Shown in pieces: positions 35,224 through 46,546 of a stretch of 64,000 bases of DNA. The notes below the pieces were generated by a model. That model was not told the DNA's origin and did not search any database. It saw only the letters and a program-made list of their open reading frames with translations. A program made the position numbers and the translations under genes. Positions within the stretch are counted from its first letter, which is position 1; every line of letters starts with the position of its first letter. This DNA comes from Ophioderma brevispina (lineage: Eukaryota > Echinodermata > Ophiuroidea > Amphilepidida > Ophiodermatidae): contig JAMKCH010071941.1 of the NCBI GenBank assembly GCA_023653785.1, positions 1 through 64,000 of the forward strand. Reading direction: 5' to 3'.

Positions 35224-36490
35224 GTGAGTATATAATTCTCACGAGAGCGTGTAAAGTGTTTTGTGCTGATATTTTGTAGACTACTTCGAGATCGATTTTC
35301 ATTGATATTTCTTCGTCTTTGTCAAATTAAGTGTCTCATCAGTAGAGGTGGTCTACAGAGGTTCATTGGGTCGTACTTTCGGATAACTTCAAATACAGGA
35401 TAAATTGATGACTTTAATGATGCTGATCCAATTTTTGAAGAAAGAAAAAAATGGAATAAAAACGCGAAAACCACGGTGCCACGACAAGAAATTAAAAATG
35501 GCTGCGAAATTCTCAAGAAATCATATCTTTATAATAACTCAATAAACTTTTATTTAATTACCTTCATTTTGGTGGCAATACCAATGTTTGGCGTATAGAC
35601 CAGTTAACAGCAATGTTTGTAACATGTTAAGGCCTAGTATCTTGAAATAGGTCGGCCTGACTGTTGCACAATGGGCATTGATCTGTTAGAGTTTTAATAC
35701 TATGGGCCATAACGATTCGCAGGAATGGATTCGCGGGCAACAAAAGAAGTGACGTAGGATGTTAACTGGTCTATAGGAAATCATTCTATGCAACTTTCAT
35801 CTCATCATATCTTTTCGTTTTCTTTATATTACAGATTCAGCTCAAAATTGGACTGTGATGGGGCTTTGCCAATATGGTCGCATACTATTTAAAAGTTTTA
35901 AATCGTAATAGGTGCGCCACCATCAGAATTGTTGAGTCATAATGGAGGGTATTTTTATTTCATTAAAAAGCTTGCAGCTTCAAACCGCAAACAGCAGCCA
36001 ACCCAAGTTTTCAAAAAATAATTAAGTTATGACATAAAATTATTTTTTGACAATTTTTGCAGTCATTTGGGATTTTTGTGCTAGGCACTCTGGTTTTGGC
36101 ACTTTTTTTTCTTCGAAGTGGGCTCAGTGTTTAAAGTCATCAATCTATCTTGTGTAGATTAGTTTTTTGGGGGGCCCGTATTGACAAACGAACTTAGTCC
36201 TGACTCTTAGTCCAGGACTAAGTCCCACCTGGAAGGACTTTTTAATTATTTTGAAAAGAATATGACAGAGAAACAACTTTAATAGGTAAGTTCTCAGCTT
36301 TAATGACATACTGTCAACATTTTATTAAATACTTTAAGCGGATGTTTGTTATATCTTGTGATATTAGACACAATTATACAGATAAACATACTCTGTATTA
36401 TGGACTAAATGGTCATTCGTTACAGGTAATGATTAGTGTGTATGTGCAAAGGCATTTTAATGAACAATTTTGATCATTATTGTTCAACAG
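35224..36490. other. Intron stretch, nothing recognised
   Basis: A small palindrome (TTAGTCCTGACTCTTAGTCCAGGACTAAG) near 36195-36225 is the only structure noted. No exon was seen. Confidence 0.35.
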
Positions 36491-36651
36491 TATCCAGTGA
36501 CAGTGTGACCGTGAACGACGGTACCTCTGACATAGCTGATGGAAACAACGTAACTGTTGCTGATGGAGGCACTTACACTTTTACATGCACATCTATCGGC
36601 AACGATCCACCAGTACAAATAATGTGGATGTTTCCAACAGGAATCACTGTG
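36491..36651 (+). CDS. Ig-domain N-half exon H (intact)
   Basis: The acceptor TGTTCAACAG ends at 36490 (phase 1) and the donor ACTGTG|GTAAGT follows 36651 (phase 0). Open throughout: SSDSVTVNDGTSDIADGN, then GGTYTFTCTSIGNDPP with the B-strand cysteine and VQIMWMFPTGITV with the C-strand tryptophan. It stops just after strand C, the same place as exons M1 and O. Its C-half partner should be exon I (39328), with a matching phase-0 start. A dead LINE fragment lies directly inside the intron between them. Confidence 0.75.
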
Positions 36652-36704
36652 GTAAGTAGAAGTCAGTCACAAGCGATAATTCCACATTTAGACGTTTTCA
36701 TTTA

Positions 36705-37150
36705 GTCGGGAGCCACTTGTGCTCTCTTAGGGTTTGAATGAGTACTGCAAACAAACTCCCTTTTGCAAATCTGAGCTATAAATGTTGAAAACTGGTGCCA
36801 GGTAAGAACCTTTTGGGGCACCATTCCGAAGTTTGTACTTTCTACTACCAGGACAAAAGAACTGTCTTGGATGAACTTGACAAGCTTCACATCAGGGAAG
36901 GTTTTGAGTAGCTTGAGCTAGAGACCTCGATGTCAGACTGTATCATAGGCAGTAGTTAGATCTATAAAGACTGGTCAAAACTTGTGCTTCTTCTGGAACG
37001 CTGTCTCGATGTCATTAACAAATCTTGCTATCTGATCATTTGTTGATTTACCTCTTCAAAAGCCAGCTTGGGTGCGGGGTACTTTTGCCTCGACCGCATC
37101 ATTAACAGTGATCCTACTGAGTATCAGTCTCTCAAGCAGCTTGTAGATCT
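36705..37150 (-). pseudogene. Jockey-like LINE reverse transcriptase fragment
   Basis: On the minus strand: YKLLERLILSRI near 37145, then QAGF-RGKSTNDQIARFVND (about 37065-37010), VFIDLTTAYDTV (about 36975-36940) with the first catalytic aspartate, LLKTFPDVKLVKFI and FRNGAPKGSYLAPVFNIY (about 36830-36777), a diverged form of the NGLPQGSVLAP block. Stops and shifts are frequent and the YADD box is missing. It sits in the intron of the split domain H/I, opposite in orientation to the gene. Confidence 0.75.
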
Positions 37151-37151
37151 G

Positions 37152-37250
37152 AGATAGATCTAAACGGGAGGTTGTGGGTTCTCGAGTCCCATCCACAGCA
37201 AGTTCATTTTGCGATTAATAATGCTACGTCCGCGCTGTCATCAATTTCTC
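37152..37250 (+). repeat. tRNA-like SINE fragment, copy 1
   Basis: CGGGAGGTTGTGGGTTCTCG then AGTCCCATCC resembles a tRNA T-arm with the pol III B box. It is followed by AGCAAGTTCATTTTGCGATT and AATAATGCTACGTCCGCGCTG. The same sequence recurs at 37465-37550. The A-box half is not clear. Confidence 0.55.
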
Positions 37251-37444
37251 TCGCATTTGTATATATTTCTTTATGACAGTAATTCACAAAAAGGTTTAAG
37301 CATCTCCAACTTCTCTCATTTGTTTATAATTATTTCGAGTTGCTTGTGTATCAAAATGTTGATCACAAAGTGATATGGACGGCATTGCGCACCGAAAGTT
37401 ATGGTGTCAAATGGGCCCATCACATGCCACTGTAGCGCCATTAA

Positions 37445-37555
37445 TTAGCACACCCGAGATATAAACGGGAGGTTGTGGGTTCGAGTTCCATCCATAGCAA
37501 TTAGCAAGTTCATTTTGCGATTAATAATGCTACCTCCACGCTGTCATCAATTATA
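37445..37555 (+). repeat. tRNA-like SINE fragment, copy 2
   Basis: Second copy of the same unit: AAACGGGAGGTTGTGGGTTC, GAGTTCCATCC, then CAAGTTCATTTTGCGATTAA. It lies about 300 bp from copy 1 in the same orientation. Confidence 0.55.
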
Positions 37556-38019
37556 TATTTATCGTTATTATTGTTGTCATTGTTGCTACTCAATATTAGT
37601 AACTCTCTCCATGGATCAAAATGCGAAATCAATACAAGACGGCCCTACGCTCATGGTTAGACATATATAACAAACGCCAAAATAACCGATGGTAGCTTAT
37701 GCAGGCGCGGATCCAAGGAGGGGGCGCGCGCCTACCGCTAATTCTGCAAATTCTTGCAAAATCAGCCCATTTTAGCTCATTTTGGACAAGTTACAGCCTT
37801 TCAGCCCCCCGGTAATTTTGACGTTTCTCAAATCCTTGATACGCCCCTGTTATGGGCTCGTTCACGATGCGCAGATTAGGAACGTTTACTTGCATCAAGT
37901 CGATGGTTTTTACAGGGGCACCCAAATTGGGCGTTTTAAATCGACACCAGCATATTTGTAAAATAGTGCGCCTTCAAGATTTTCAAAATTGATATTTTTG
38001 CATGGTTGTAACCGGCTTT

Positions 38020-38620
38020 TATGATACATTAGCCCTCCCCTGGAATAATTGAGCCCAAATCAGTGCCCTTATGGTAAACCGAAAGATTTTATTTAAAAAA
38101 TCACTACGGAGTGATTTTATTCAGCGCACAGCGATCACGGAAAATGGCGATAAACACAAGAAAACACAAACCAGACCTTTGTGGTTTTAATATGAATAAG
38201 TACGAGTCTGTGATATTCATGTAATAGACATATTTGTTGATTTAAAGAGACACTGGCACATTTGAAAAATAGTGCGCCCTCAAGATTTTCAAAATCGATA
38301 TTTTTTCATGATTGTAAAGCTTTTACATACATTAGCCCTCACCTGAAATGATTAAGACCAAATCAGCGTCCTTATGGGTAAACAGAACGATTTTATAATT
38401 AATGTCGCCGGCAACATTAATTCAGCAGACGACGAAAATTGCGTTTAACACAAGAAAACGCACGCCGTATGCACGTTTCCCACGCAATGCACCCTGTTTT
38501 GACCGGTCTGTAACCTTTCGTGGTTTTAATATCAGTGGGTACGAGACTATGATATTCATGTAATATACACATTTGTGATTAAAGTTATGGAAAACTTAAA
38601 AGTTAGCCTACAAATTACCT
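38020..38620. repeat. Tandem pair of the 8.7-kb repeat family
   Basis: Two diverged head-to-tail units (about 37960-38250 and 38265-38620) share AAAATAGTGCGCC-TCAAGATTTTC, ACATTAGCCCTC, GTGGTTTTAATAT and TATTCATGTAATA. Both relate to 8680-8960. Confidence 0.7.
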
Positions 38621-38629
38621 GGATGTCTT

Positions 38630-38960
38630 TAACCTCTTATTAATTACCTCTCTATCTGTTTTTAAGTATGTTATTTTTATGTGTAAAATGTATCTCTGTC
38701 CTTCCAATGGCCTTAAACTATCATTTGAGAGCAAATTGAAAAACTTTCATATTTTGTGAAAATGTGCCAGTGCCGCTTAAGTTACGGCAAACCCAAAGTT
38801 AGCCTACAAATTACTTGGATGTCTTTTGCCTTAATGCCCAAATCTGTATGGGATATGTTATTTTCATGCGCAAAATATCTGTATTCTTCCAATGGCATAG
38901 ACTATCACGTGAAATCAAGAAATGTCTATTTTGGTGAAAATGTACCAGTGCCGCTTTAAA
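38630..38960. repeat. Tandem pair of ~170-bp units
   Basis: Both units carry AGCCTACAAATTAC-TGGATGTCTTT, GTTATTTT-ATG-G-AAAAT, TTCCAATGGC, ACTATCA-TTGA/GTGA and GTGAAAATGT-CCAGTGCCGCTT. A partial relative lies at 11355-11460. Confidence 0.7.
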
Positions 38961-39327
38961 ACTGCAAATACGGGCAGGTATTTAAACTGCTATTATTCGT
39001 TTTTCAATTAGATTGTACGTATGACCCCCCCCCCCCCCTCCCATCTCGCACGGTACTGAATATCGAGAATACCTTGTTTGTATACTATACTGCCCTTGTG
39101 TTCTTTAACAAACACCATAAATTGCGTATCTTATCCTAGAGTAGCGTGAGTCATCTGAAGGAGAGGGGCAAGCTAATGGATTCCTGATTGAAGGGAACCG
39201 ACTTTTTTGTATTGTTGTTTGTTTTTGTTTTGGTAATGGAACTGCTTAGGGCGGGTGGTTATGTATGTGGGAAGAGGGCGTGGTCCCACCACTACACTTT
39301 TGCTTGTTATGAATCTTTAATATATAG

Positions 39328-39511
39328 ATGTCACAGACCAATGGCAGCAGTGCAGGTGAAACCATTGCAAGTAGCACAGTTCCTGAGGGATTTGACACCA
39401 CGGCATCTGCAACGATTACGACCACATTTGCTGCCAATACAGCAACTGGTAGCTGTATAGCAGCTAGAACGTGTGGTCCAGTATCTAGCAGTTTTGTCTT
39501 TGATGTTAATG
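39328..39511 (+). CDS. Ig-domain C-half exon I (intact)
   Basis: Starts after the A+T-rich acceptor AATATATAG at 39327 in phase 0 and ends AATG|GTGAGT at 39511 in phase 1. Open: SQTNGSSAGETIASSTVPEG, then an E-strand TASATITTTFAAN and the F-strand cysteine GSCIAARTCGPV, ending SFVFDVN. It pairs with exon H to give one full domain. The acceptor has a weak pyrimidine tract, so the exact start is less sure than the reading frame. A second cysteine (ARTCGP) follows the F-strand one. Confidence 0.7.
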
Positions 39512-40095
39512 GTGAGTAACTATAACTGTATTTTTATTTTATTTTCTTAAACACTTGGGATTGTTTACGCAATTTCATTGGTTCCTAGCCGTGTGATATG
39601 AAACGATATCACACGGTACAGCGCGTACACATCAACGCAATACGCATACGCAATGCAATGTCTGACATTTTAGTAGAAAATGCTTAATTTTGTTATTGTT
39701 TGCTTCTATTGGAACTGCTTACCTCTAACATTTCGTAAGTAGATCACCAAAATACTTAACTTAAATTGTGCAGCGACAACGAGCGGTGTTAAAATATTAA
39801 CACCGCAGTTTTTGCAAAGCATTTTTGTCAAAAGTGGTAAAATAAACGCTTACATGATATCCTTTCAGTGAATATTTTTCCATGAAAAAAAGGGGTAGTG
39901 AAACACCCACCCCTTCAGAAGACTAGAGTTAACGGTTGATATACTAACTTGACTTTATTGTAGATTGTGTTACACCCAATACATTTTGATAATATGGATA
40001 CAAATATAACAGGTTTCACATGTGTCAATGTTACCATAACTACAGCTTTGATTACCAATATTAAAATTGTTGTTCATTATCATTATTGTTTAAAG

Positions 40096-40443
40096 TTCCT
40101 TATAGAACGTTGAAAATATTGAATGCTGAGGATTCAAGCACAAATGAGGATGGTGATACTGTTTTTCTTACTATTATGGAATCGGCTAACCTAACTTGCA
40201 CAGCTGAGAATGTAAAGCCTGAAGGGACATTGTCATGGCATTCTAGTTCCTTTCCTGATGCCACTTCTGCCATGCAGAATTCAACAACAGGATCACAGAG
40301 CGGCCTTATTACAGATTCACTAACGTTGACCATTCCTGCTCCTATGACGTCAGACCACGGGTTAAAGGTCAATTGCGAAGGCAGCAATGAGGCCAATACA
40401 GATCCTGCCACCATCACAGCTGAGGTTACCATTAATGTACTAG
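40096..40443 (+). CDS. Ig-domain exon J (whole domain, intact)
   Basis: The acceptor is TTGTTTAAAG at 40095 and the donor CTAG|GTAAAT follows 40443. It is 348 nt, phase 1 at both ends, open throughout. It reads ILNAEDSSTNEDGDTVFLTI, then ESANLTCTAENVKPEG (B cysteine), GTLSWHSSSFPDA (C-strand tryptophan), DSLTLTIPAPMTSDHG (E strand) and LKVNCEGSNEANT (F cysteine), ending AEVTINVLG. About 59 residues lie between the cysteines. The E-F stretch has a D-x-G variant (SDHG) of the classic D-x-G/A-x-Y-x-C motif. Role: an extracellular Ig module, partner unknown. This is the second-best anchor for homology search. Confidence 0.85.
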
Positions 40444-41384
40444 GTAAATCTTGATTCTCCGCTTCTGTTCATGAATTCATGGAATCTAGTTAGTCGTAGC
40501 AATTTAATGAAACGCCCCCGATGTATATTTATATATAAATGTTCATTTAAATAAAAAAAACTGATAACATCAAATTTCACACTAGCCAATCGGTCTATAT
40601 TGAGATATTGCAAACCAACACACTACCACCAATGTTTGGGCATACTTTGGCCAACGTTAGATCATGGACCTAGTAGATAAGAGGACCTATAACAGGAAAG
40701 CCACAAATTACCTAAACCAATTACCCATTCTTCTCGACAAAAAGCCAGGCACTCGATATCTTTTGTTGTGCATACATCGCGACGGCCTGTGATCCTATTT
40801 CTTTACCGCGATCGATGCAGTGACAGTAGCGTGAAACTGTCTACAAAACGTTGTATTTTCACTGGATGTTGTGACCCCGTGCTGTAGGGGTCTTTGGAGC
40901 GCGCGTAGTATACTCAGTTTTCATGGTTTTATTGAAAGTTGATGCCACCAAATAGAGGAGACATTCCTTCAGAAAATGCCGAAAACCGCATAAAAACCCA
41001 ACAAATTGTAGTAGTTTTAACTTCTGATTAATAATTAAAAAGAAGGTTAAAAAATTAAGAATTGTTTTTTATGAAATTTCTGTGTACCTTGTAACAAAAT
41101 GTAATGTCTGAATTTGTGCTCAAGTATGCCCTTCGTGTAAGTTTAGCTCAAAAACACACCAAATTATAGCAGTTTAAATTTTCTGTCAGGTTAAATTTGT
41201 TGTTGTGGCTGTTTGGTAGCTGACGCGTGATTGTATCATGAGTGATGGTTTAATATGAGATTCTGACCCGAAATCTTGTTCCAGGAGTGTATTTTCAACT
41301 CGTCTCATAGCGGCGCTATTCATAATAATGCGTGCGCTTTAATTCTGTTAAAGTATTTATTTGAGTATTACAAGGGAACGATTT
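40444..41384. other. Intron stretch, nothing recognised
   Basis: Contains repeated AATTGTAGTAGTTT/AATTATAGCAGTTT words (about 41005 and 41163) with AAAACC/AAACACACCAAA contexts, probably an old duplication. No exon was seen. Confidence 0.35.
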
Positions 41385-41500
41385 TCTGTCGGCTGGATTG
41401 CGTGGCGTGCGTTTGTAGGCGATCGCCTTGTAATCGAAAGGTCGTGGGATCAATTCCCACTCTTGACACAAAATTCATTTATTTATTATTTTATTTAAGA
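41385..41500 (+). repeat. tRNA-derived SINE head
   Basis: GGCTGGATTGCGTGGCGTGC through CGATCGCCTTGTAATCGAAA to GGTCGTGGGATCAATTCCCA folds like a tRNA in part. TTGTAAT fits an anticodon loop with TGT, and GTGGGATCAATTCCCAC is a perfect T-stem. The A-rich/T-rich tail is ATTCATTTATTTATTATTTT. It lacks a clean acceptor stem, so I call it a SINE head rather than a tRNA gene. Confidence 0.6.
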
Positions 41501-42839
41501 GTTAGAGATTGCAATGAAAACAATTTGGAGTTGGCGAGGGAAGTATAGCTGCCTTATGAGATAATTCAACTGGTTATTGTCCTGGGGTTCGTCCGCGAAA
41601 CTCAGTCGTAAATCTACGTGCATACTATGTCATGCCTGAGTGGATCAACTTATCCAAAGCACTGTGTAAATGGTATGAAAAGGTCTATTATGTAGGACAT
41701 ACACATGAGTTAGTATACACGTAGGGTTACGCATGAGGTTCGCGAACGGACCCCTGGACAATAATTTTCGGGCACGAATCTCACACGTGTTGAGTGATGG
41801 CTTGGAAAGTCTCATGCTGAGAGTGTGATTATCGCGTTACCTTAAGCCGGAAAATGGGATCACGGTGGGATTTAATACCAAAAGGAGGCAACATGTTAGG
41901 GTCTTTGAAGCTCGTGTATTGTGGGTCCTCTTATCTCCTGTGTCCATTGTTAGATCAAATATCATCCGTTTGGCTAATTGAAACATTGGGCAAACACTGC
42001 AAAAAGATTGCACAAGACTCACAATGTATTGTGCAAATTTTAACCGATGTTTAATAGTTGAGGGGTGGCAACAAAACTACGTGACCAACGGTTCATTGCG
42101 GATGAACCGTAGTTCCTTATTTAAAAAAGAACCGATTCCGCCCTAAATGTTGCCCAATAGCAGTCCGGTCAATTTCCGGAAAGAGTTCCATATGCACCCC
42201 CTTTTAAAATCCTAAAGGAAACAAATCATTTGTATTTATGGCCTAACACAAACAAATCCCCTAACCCTAAGGCCAAAATATAAAAGTATAAAACTTTGAA
42301 TTATCTTTGCTCCTTTATAGTTGAGCACTTTATCGGAGGTGATGGTTTCATCTAAGTTCACCTTTGTTGTAACTTTGCACATAACTATGTTGAGCACTCT
42401 AGAAACCAACATGGAATAAGAGAACTTCGGTTACTCCACAAAGAATATACCAGCACCAGCACAAAATGACTATTTCAAGTGCCTGATTGGAAAGACAGAA
42501 AAAGTTTCTTCGCGCAATAAGATAGATAGAGAGCTTATTTTTTCTTACACCCAGAAAAACAAAACAAAGGAGACATATGGATTCAAGTCAAGCAAATGTT
42601 TTCATTTTTTTCTTGCTTGCGTTGCCAAGTGCATTATGCATTCCATGTTATGGTATCTAGGCTAATGTTTTCATTCACATTGTTTCGATTGTTGGGTATG
42701 TTTGGTACCGTAATCGTCCACATTTATGATGATGCCGGTGTTGCATGCGTCGCATCCACCTCTTGGGAATCCTTCATCATTTGAGCATAGATCATTCCGT
42801 TTAAGTTAATATATATATTTCATTGTTCTGTCTTTTTCT
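41501..42839. other. Intron stretch, nothing recognised
   Basis: No exon was seen. The region near 42596-42780 may be part of the element whose tail is listed at 42840-42930. Confidence 0.35.
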
Positions 42840-42930
42840 TTTTTTTTTTTTTTTTTGGTGTAGTTTTTGCTGATGAAGGCCGTTTAGCCAAAAGCTTCAT
42901 TAATAAAACGGTGGAATGCAACATCCGATG
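42840..42930 (+). repeat. T-tract followed by a GATGAAGGCC...GCC..AAAGCTTC repeat tail
   Basis: After about 28 T, the sequence GCTGATGAAGGCCGTTTAGC, CAAAAGCTTCATTAATAAAA and CGGTGGAATGCAACATCCG looks like the end of a dispersed retroelement, possibly Penelope-like. CTGATGA plus a GGC/GCC stem is reminiscent of a hammerhead ribozyme core, but the expected GAAA reads AAAA and the outer stems are not seen. Confidence 0.35.
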
Positions 42931-43145
42931 CTTATTTGCATATTTCTTCACCTATATATCGTCACGCAAATAGCTTATTCATGGGTCATCCAGTACATCA
43001 ACATTTCTTTTTTCTAAACAATGCAGTGTGGATTTTCTGCAAATATTTCTTGATGAGAATCTAGATTTTTGCAGTGGATAAATACCATGCCAAAATGGTC
43101 AATATGTCAAAATAATTCTTTTTCTTACTGACTTCCATTTTGCAG

Positions 43146-43316
43146 TTCCTGTATCTAATGTTTTATTAAGAATGGCTTCTTCAGCTCCATATAGCGAAGG
43201 CGACATTGTGGAAGTAATTGAAGGTTTGAGCTATACTTTTAACTGCACAACTACTGGTGTGAAAGACGATGCTACATTCACTTGGGAAGCGGCAGGTAGA
43301 GCGTTCCCAAGCTCAG
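43146..43316 (+). CDS. Ig-domain N-half exon K (intact, partner not found)
   Basis: The acceptor is CATTTTGCAG at 43145, entry phase 1. It reads VPVSNVLLRMASSAPYSEGD, then GLSYTFNCTTTGVKDD (B cysteine) and ATFTWEAAGRAFPSS (C-strand tryptophan). The start VPVSNV matches the VPVTSV and VAVTSV starts of exons L1 and M1. There are two possible donors, GGCAG|GTAGAG (43295) and CTCAG|GTAAAC (43316). Both are phase 1, unlike the phase-0 ends of H, M1 and O. No phase-1 C-half exon was found between here and 46.39 kb, so it is an orphan half domain, a candidate alternative exon, or its partner has decayed. Confidence 0.65.
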
Positions 43317-46219
43317 GTAAACTACCCATCCCGGTATTAAATGTGCATTTAAGAATTTAAGGTCGGAATCAAATTTACAGTTTCAAGTCCAAAATAAAGA
43401 CAGAAAGGAGAGATAGGCTATAGATATTAGATATTCGTACTACAGGACAGACCTGTTTGTAACTAACCAGGAAGCATGCATACCATTTATTTAAATTCCC
43501 AAAGCTATTTTTTGTTACTCTATCCAGGTAGATAGCGTATGACACCTTGTCAGAAACCCCAGATGGCTGATTTCCGTTAAACTTCTCACAGGCCATGATA
43601 CGTTTGCGATTTAACCATCTTCCGTGCTACAGAAAATGGGGATAACTTATATACGTCCTAAAATTTTAAAAAATATGTGATAACCAGGAAAAGGCTTATC
43701 CATGAAAAGAGTGCTCGTTATTTAGAAAATTGAATAAAATGTCGCCTCATTTATTTTCCAGAATGTCAGTGACCAATGTGTATACGCAAACTTAAACGAA
43801 CAATGGAGCAATGACATCCAACAATGTAGAACCGCACTTTGAATCTTTTATCTCATCAGGGTATGCAGGTCCATTGTTACTGCCCACACAGTTGCAAAGA
43901 TTTCAGGCGTTATCACCTCCCCGTTTCTATGATCTCTTCCGGACATAAAGGGCCAAAAATACCTCACATCGTTCATGAGTTTTAAAATGTAGGTCGCTGA
44001 ATACCAATATTTTTTTTTCATGACTTTTGTCCCTTGATCTTTTCTTTCGAAAAAATATTAAACATAGGGTCAAAGTTAATGAACACGCACTATAGAATGT
44101 CCAAGATTTCTTTTATCGTGAACGAGGAAAGATATTCCGTCCTTGAAGTCATGACAAAATAACTCGCGCCAATGCGGTAAGGTCATAACATTCGAAATCT
44201 GTTCAACTGCTTGCGCAATAGCAATGGTACCAGATGGTAAAAAATGTGAAGTGTGTTCCGGGCCGATTATTGAATGTCATTAGCTCCATTGTTGGCTTGA
44301 GAATGTAGAGGTTATGTATATCCATTGGTCACTGATATCTTAGAAGAAAGAAATTGAGTTGACATGTTATTAATTTCTCTAAATAATGTGCACTCCTTTC
44401 GTGTGGGGATAAGCTGTCCTGGGTAAAATAATATTGTTTTAATTTTAGTGAAGGAAATTTATAAGTCATCCCCAGGCCTGTAGCACGAATATGTAATTAA
44501 AAAAGGCCAACATTGTATCATGCACTGTAGCCTATTTGTGAAATATGCAAATGTCCAGTAGGCCAGTCATTAAAAAAAAAGGTCACATGCAACCTCAGAT
44601 ATCAGTAATTTTTGTCTATGTTTGTTTAAAAGACCCCCCGGTGGTGCACTTCGAGTACCCCCGATGCTATTACAGGTCCTAACCTTGAGAGACTGTTCAG
44701 AGACCTTAAGGATATCCCCGACAAACAGAGGGAATGGATTGAGACCCCTAACTTGCAAACCTACCAACCAAGCAATACAAAAATCTTCACCACCCACGCT
44801 AGCTGTTAGAACTTGATGTTTTAAGTATGTTTGAAGCTTTTCTGTGTTAACATCAATCGGTAGTACAATATATTCCAGTCTCATGCCCGTAGTTCTGTAT
44901 TAAGTTTCAGGTAAAAAAATTGGCCTCTTTAGCTCGGCGATAAGTTATGACAAAGTCCGGCCGAACTGCTGTAGCGCACCCTTTGAGACAAGGGTCCGAC
45001 CTCACTATGTCGTCGAAGTGTTATCTCCTGATTTGATCCTTCTTGCCCGGCGGTGCTTGTTTTGGCGTGAAGAGCAGCGTAAAATGACAATTGGCAATTT
45101 CATGTTATCATTTGGCACCAGAAAAAGGAGTTCTACATTGTCAATACGTACAAAGCAAATGGCCGGCAAACAGCAGTACAGTTCAGTTAGCCACAATTCT
45201 CGCGGCAAAAATACGCCAGCATTCCCACTAGACATACCATAATAATGTGCAAAGAAACGGCCAAGAAACACATAAGTATGCATCAAAGGTACTCGCGCTC
45301 GTATTTATTCGCCTAAAGTAAATAGGAAAGGAATTGTGGCGGACAGTAGGCCTCATTTTATGTTTTTCAGCTCCTTCGTACACGTGCGATCGAAGCTAAA
45401 GCAAAATATTATCGAGAGCCGCCTAACCAATAACCCTACGTGAAAAGGTCGTTTTTATATTTACAAGGAAAAACATTTTGAGGGTTCCAAATACTACTAC
45501 TACTATCAAAAGGTAACCATTTCAAAACTGTAGTTTTTGAATCGAAAATTTCTAGTTTTTTAAATATATAGTCCGGCGGGAGCCACAGTCCGGAATAAAG
45601 CCTGAAACTATGTTGCGTGAAGAGTCAACGTGATCGTTGCCCTATTGTTCACCATTGTTCCCGGACTATGAATACGCCGGACTCTATAATTACTTCTACA
45701 CCGGATCAGCTTACAGAGTTGAATAAATCCTGACACACCACGATTCATTACCAATGACTTGTTAATACGCTAAGAAGAAGTGGATGAGCGTATTGTAGCT
45801 TACAGTTTATTGGGGAGGTCAAACATGAAGGATGGAATGTTATGTCTTCTTTTCTATTTTATGCCACTTTTGATGGAGAATTTGTTTTAAGTGACCCCTT
45901 TTCCTCCCCAAGAACGGAAAAACCACTGACAGGGTAGATAGATATTAGTCCCATACCAATCAGCATAACAGTCTCTTTACAGTCTGGTGGGGGAAAGGGG
46001 TTGTATAATAAATTCGATTTCCCATTGAAGCCTACACTTAAAATTCCTCTAAAAGTGCCATTTTCTTCAAAATATGAACATGTCGTGTTTTCAAAGTTCG
46101 GATCAGAAAACTTTGCATTTAAAAAAAATTATATTGATTAAAAAGGATACCAGATAACGCAATTTCAAAAATGAGAGCGCTTCTCTCTGCCAATATCCTG
46201 CTAGGTCCTTTGCTGAATG
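43317..46219. other. Intron stretch without a recognised exon
   Basis: Searched for the C-half pattern (cysteine, then LDVLG|GT) and found none. A 104-codon minus frame at 44570-44884 has no recognised domain. Confidence 0.4.
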
Positions 46220-46390
46220 TGCCATACCTTTGGTTTTATGACATGCGTTAAAATTCTTTATGCATATCGCTTTTGTTCTTTAAACATGGATCTTGCACGG
46301 TTAAAATTAATATCCAATTAATATAAAAAGTAATTTGTATTTACCACCGTCTTGGCGGTTATTATAGAGTGCTGTCTTATTCCATTGCAG

Positions 46391-46546
46391 TTCCTGTCAC
46401 CAGTGTACAGATAAAATTGGGAAGCAAACAATACGATGATGGCGACAAAGTCAAGTAAATTCATGGCGAAGCTTCACATTCTCTTGCTCAGTTCGTCTTG
46501 TAAGACGGCAACCGTATTTCACTTGGAATTTGAGTCCAGTTTGGTG
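46391..46546 (+). pseudogene. Ig-domain N-half exon L1 (broken copy of M1)
   Basis: Same acceptor (CCATTGCAG) and donor (TTGGTG|GTATGC) as exon M1 at 54.8 kb, and the same start, VPVTSVQIKLGSKQYDDGDK. The frame then stops (GTCAAGTAA where M1 has GTCAAAGTA). The B-strand cysteine part is scrambled by small indels, while ACTTGGAATTTGAGTCCAG still resembles the FTWQIESS codons of M1. It is 156 nt against 158 in M1. It looks like a decayed duplicate, unless assembly errors are to blame. Confidence 0.7.

Noticed and set aside
41385..41470. Functional tRNA-Thr gene.
   Set aside because: T-arm and anticodon-like loop are good, but the acceptor stem does not close and a SINE-like tail follows.
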